From Bradyrhizobium erythrophlei (GTDB lineage Bacteria; Pseudomonadota; Alphaproteobacteria; Rhizobiales; Xanthobacteraceae): a stretch of 64,000 nt of DNA. Made by a program: the position numbers and the translations under genes. The notes below the pieces were generated by a model, which worked only from the letters and a program-made list of their open reading frames with translations, searched no databases and was not told the DNA's origin. This document shows, one piece after another, positions 61,081 to 64,000 of this stretch (positions within the stretch are counted from its first letter, which is position 1; each line of letters starts with the position of its first letter). The stretch lies in contig FSRD01000001.1 of assembly GCA_900129675.1 (NCBI GenBank), forward strand, positions 4,763,501-4,827,500, in the 5' to 3' direction.

Positions 61081-62097
61081 ATGAATTCAAAAGGGTCCGC
61101 ATCGGGTGCGAACACCGAGGCCAGGCGCGCGTTGCGTGTTGGCGTGATCGGCGCAGGCGTCATGGGCAGCAATCACGCCAGGGTATTGGCGGGCCTGCCC
61201 GGCGTCACGCTGGTCGGCATCGTCGATCCCTTGCCCGAGCACCGCACGCGCGCCACCGAGTTCGTTGGATGTCGTGCGTTCGTAAGCCTCGATGAGCTGC
61301 TCAGCGAGGGCGTCGATGCCGTGACGATCGCGGCACCAACCCATCTTCATCATGAGATCGCGCTCGCCTGCATCGCCCGCGACATCCACATTCTGGTTGA
61401 GAAGCCGATCGCGCCCACGGTGCAGGAGGGGCTGGACATCGTCGACGCCGCGCGCCGGGCCGGCGTGACGCTGATGGTCGGCCATGTCGAGCGCTTCAAC
61501 CCGGCGGTTGCCGCGATCAAGCAGGCGATCTCGGCCGAAGACATTCTCTCCATCGGCATCACCCGGGTCGGACCGTTTCCGCCCCGGATGTCGAATGTCG
61601 GCGTCGTCATCGATCTCGCCGTGCACGATATCGATTTGATCCGCTGGTTCACCGAGTCCGACATCGTCGAGGTGCAGCCGCAGCTCTCCAGCGCGGTCGC
61701 CGAGCGCGAGGACATCGCGTTATTGCAATTCCGCACCGCCTCCGGCGTGCTCGCCCACATCAACACCAACTGGCTGACGCCGTTCAAGGCGCGCAGCGTC
61801 ACGGTGGCGACCCGTGGCAAATATGTCATGGGCGACCTGCTGACGCGCCAGGTGACGGAGTGCTTCGGCTTCAAGCCCGACGGCAGCTATTCGATGCGCC
61901 ATCTGCCGGTCGGCCATGACGAACCGCTGCGCGCCGAATTGATCGCGTTCCTCGAGGCCGTCCGCACCGGCAATCTGCCGGCGGTTTCCGGCGACGAAGG
62001 CGTGGCCAGCCTCGAAATCGCGATCCGCTGTCTCGAATCACCCGCCAGGCCTGCGGCGACCTCTGTCCGCAAGGGCCCGCGCCGCGTCGTCGGCTGA
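61081..62097 (+). CDS. Gfo/Idh/MocA-family oxidoreductase (sugar 3-dehydrogenase type)
   Basis: A 338-residue NAD(P)-dependent sugar dehydrogenase. GVIGAGVMGSNHARVL at residues 21-36 is the nucleotide-binding motif, EKPIAPTVQEG carries the catalytic Lys, and GHVERFNPAV and DLAVHDIDLIRW (with the active-site His/Asp) are typical of the WbpB/WlbA-like subgroup that oxidises C3 of UDP-HexNAc or its acid. It lies 31 bases before an aminotransferase gene, the usual partner that aminates the 3-keto product. The exact sugar is unknown. Confidence 0.88.
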   Translation: MNSKGSASGANTEARRALRVGVIGAGVMGSNHARVLAGLPGVTLVGIVDPLPEHRTRATEFVGCRAFVSLDELLSEGVDAVTIAAPTHLHHEIALACIARDIHILVEKPIAPTVQEGLDIVDAARRAGVTLMVGHVERFNPAVAAIKQAISAEDILSIGITRVGPFPPRMSNVGVVIDLAVHDIDLIRWFTESDIVEVQPQLSSAVAEREDIALLQFRTASGVLAHINTNWLTPFKARSVTVATRGKYVMGDLLTRQVTECFGFKPDGSYSMRHLPVGHDEPLRAELIAFLEAVRTGNLPAVSGDEGVASLEIAIRCLESPARPAATSVRKGPRRVVG

Positions 62098-62128
62098 TTT
62101 CCGTTTCGTCTTATCCCTGCAAGGCCCC

Positions 62129-63280
<1,152 letters not shown>

Positions 63281-63323
63281 TTTCGCCGTTTTTTAACACC
63301 GCTTCATGCGCTAGAAGCGGCCT

Positions 63324-64000
63324 ATGCTCGGACGCATCTTCACGGTTGGCGGCTATACGCTTCTTTCGCGGCTGACCGGGTTTGCGCGCGACATCATGCT
63401 TGCGGCGATTCTCGGCGCCGGTCCCGTGGCGGATGCGTTCTTCGTGGCGCTGCGCCTGCCCAATCATTTTCGCGCCATCTTCGCCGAAGGCGCGTTCAAC
63501 GCGGCGTTCGTGCCGGCCTATGCGCACGTCCATGGCGAACGCGGCGAGGCCTCGGCGCGCCTGTTCTCCGACCGTATCTTCACGCTGCTCTTCGCCTCGC
63601 AATTGATCCTGCTCGTGATCGCCTGGCTGTTCATGCCGCAGGCCATGAGTATCCTCGCGCCCGGCTTCAGCGAGGACGCCGAGCAGCGGCGGCTGGCGAT
63701 CGAGCTGACGCGCATCACCTTTCCCTATCTGCTGCTGATCACGCTGGTGACGCTCTATGGCGGCATGCTCAACGTGATGCATCGCTTTGCCAGCGCCGCG
63801 GCGGCGCCGATCTTCCTCAACCTTGCGATGATGATGACGCTGGCGCTCGCGGCGTTCTTCCCGAGCGCTGGCCACGCCGCGGCCTGGGGCGTGCTGATTT
63901 CCGGCTTCCTGCAATTCTTCCTGCTCGCCGGCGACCTCGCCCGCCACGGCGGCCTGCCGCGCTTTGCGCCGCTCAAGCTCGACGAAGATGTGCGCGCGTT
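63324..64000 (+). CDS. murJ: Lipid II flippase MurJ (MviN), partial at the window edge
   Basis: The first 225 codons of a MATE/MOP-superfamily flippase that moves lipid II or similar lipid-linked sugars across the inner membrane. MLGRIFTVGGYTLLSRLTGFARDIMLA and, later, AFFVALRLPNHFRAIFAEGAFNAAFVPAY are highly conserved MurJ segments, with AAAAPIFLNLAMM further on. The frame is open to the end of the window, so the C-terminal half lies outside. It begins 43 bases after the aminotransferase gene. In this locus a Wzx-like role is possible but MurJ is more likely. Confidence 0.93.
   Translation, partial: MLGRIFTVGGYTLLSRLTGFARDIMLAAILGAGPVADAFFVALRLPNHFRAIFAEGAFNAAFVPAYAHVHGERGEASARLFSDRIFTLLFASQLILLVIAWLFMPQAMSILAPGFSEDAEQRRLAIELTRITFPYLLLITLVTLYGGMLNVMHRFASAAAAPIFLNLAMMMTLALAAFFPSAGHAAAWGVLISGFLQFFLLAGDLARHGGLPRFAPLKLDEDVRA

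Noticed and set aside
63324..64000. Wzx O-antigen flippase instead of MurJ
   Set aside because: The N-terminal segments (LSRLTGFARDIMLA, RLPNHFRAIFAEGAFNAAFVP) are specific to MurJ/MviN, although a glycan role cannot be fully ruled out.

Overview
The window looks like chromosomal DNA of an alphaproteobacterium of the Bradyrhizobium/Rhodopseudomonas group (Nitrobacteraceae). This rests on the high GC content, gene families typical of the group (a complete Liv-type ABC operon, Omp25-like porin, DUF1326 protein, an unlinked TrpX-like binding protein, heptose-core LPS genes), and intergenic palindromes of the cattccgggg...ccccggaatg type. That assignment is an inference from gene content.

Layout. 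0.3-6.1 kb: a branched-chain-amino-acid-type ABC importer (SBP, two permeases, two ATPases) ending with a MetE-C-domain methyltransferase in the same run. 6.3-7.6 kb: an intact ISAs1-family insertion with inverted repeats and an 8-bp target duplication. 7.7-13.1 kb: small exported proteins, a serine hydrolase, a DUF1326 protein and a LysR regulator. 14.1-16.1 kb: a UDP-glucuronate decarboxylase followed by a decayed galE fused to a decayed caspase-like gene. 16.4-23.8 kb: an unusual low-density accessory tract with broken small genes, a lone antitoxin, an Omp25-like barrel, a cold-shock gene, three copies (one intact) of a CxxC small protein, several terminator-like hairpins, a tRNA 3'-end remnant, a truncated methyltransferase and an IS256-family fragment that cuts both its neighbours. 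24.1-28.2 kb: a methyltransferase with an HTH-like N-terminus, then metK and ahcY (S-adenosylmethionine supply and recycling). 28.4-36.6 kb: a flavin monooxygenase, a Tat-exported alpha/beta hydrolase behind a promoter flanked by two near-identical operators, a PQQ-type sugar dehydrogenase, an orphan substrate-binding protein, a small outer-membrane protein and a soluble class III cyclase. 36.9-41.1 kb: a 1405-residue autotransporter made of Ig-like modules. 41.2-43.8 kb: a fumarylacetoacetate-hydrolase-family enzyme and an MsbA-like exporter.

43.9-64 kb is a large lipopolysaccharide/O-antigen locus: galE, a GT4 glycosyltransferase, gmhB, waaF, hldD, hldE, two tandem O-antigen-ligase paralogues, a WbpM/CapD-type dehydratase, a WbuB-like GT4, a WecA-like initiating transferase, a UPF0104 membrane protein, UDP-glucuronate 4-epimerase, manC, a Gfo/Idh dehydrogenase, a DegT aminotransferase and the start of murJ. 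Together these would make the heptose of the inner core, GDP-mannose, UDP-galacturonate, a 4,6-dehydrated and probably aminated HexNAc sugar, start a repeat on undecaprenyl phosphate and ligate the polymer to lipid A-core.

I found no CRISPR array, no rRNA, no complete tRNA and no clear new defence system. The most unusual parts are the debris tract at 14-24 kb, the HTH-methyltransferase/metK/ahcY group, the doubled ligase and the double-operator promoter at 30.0 kb.
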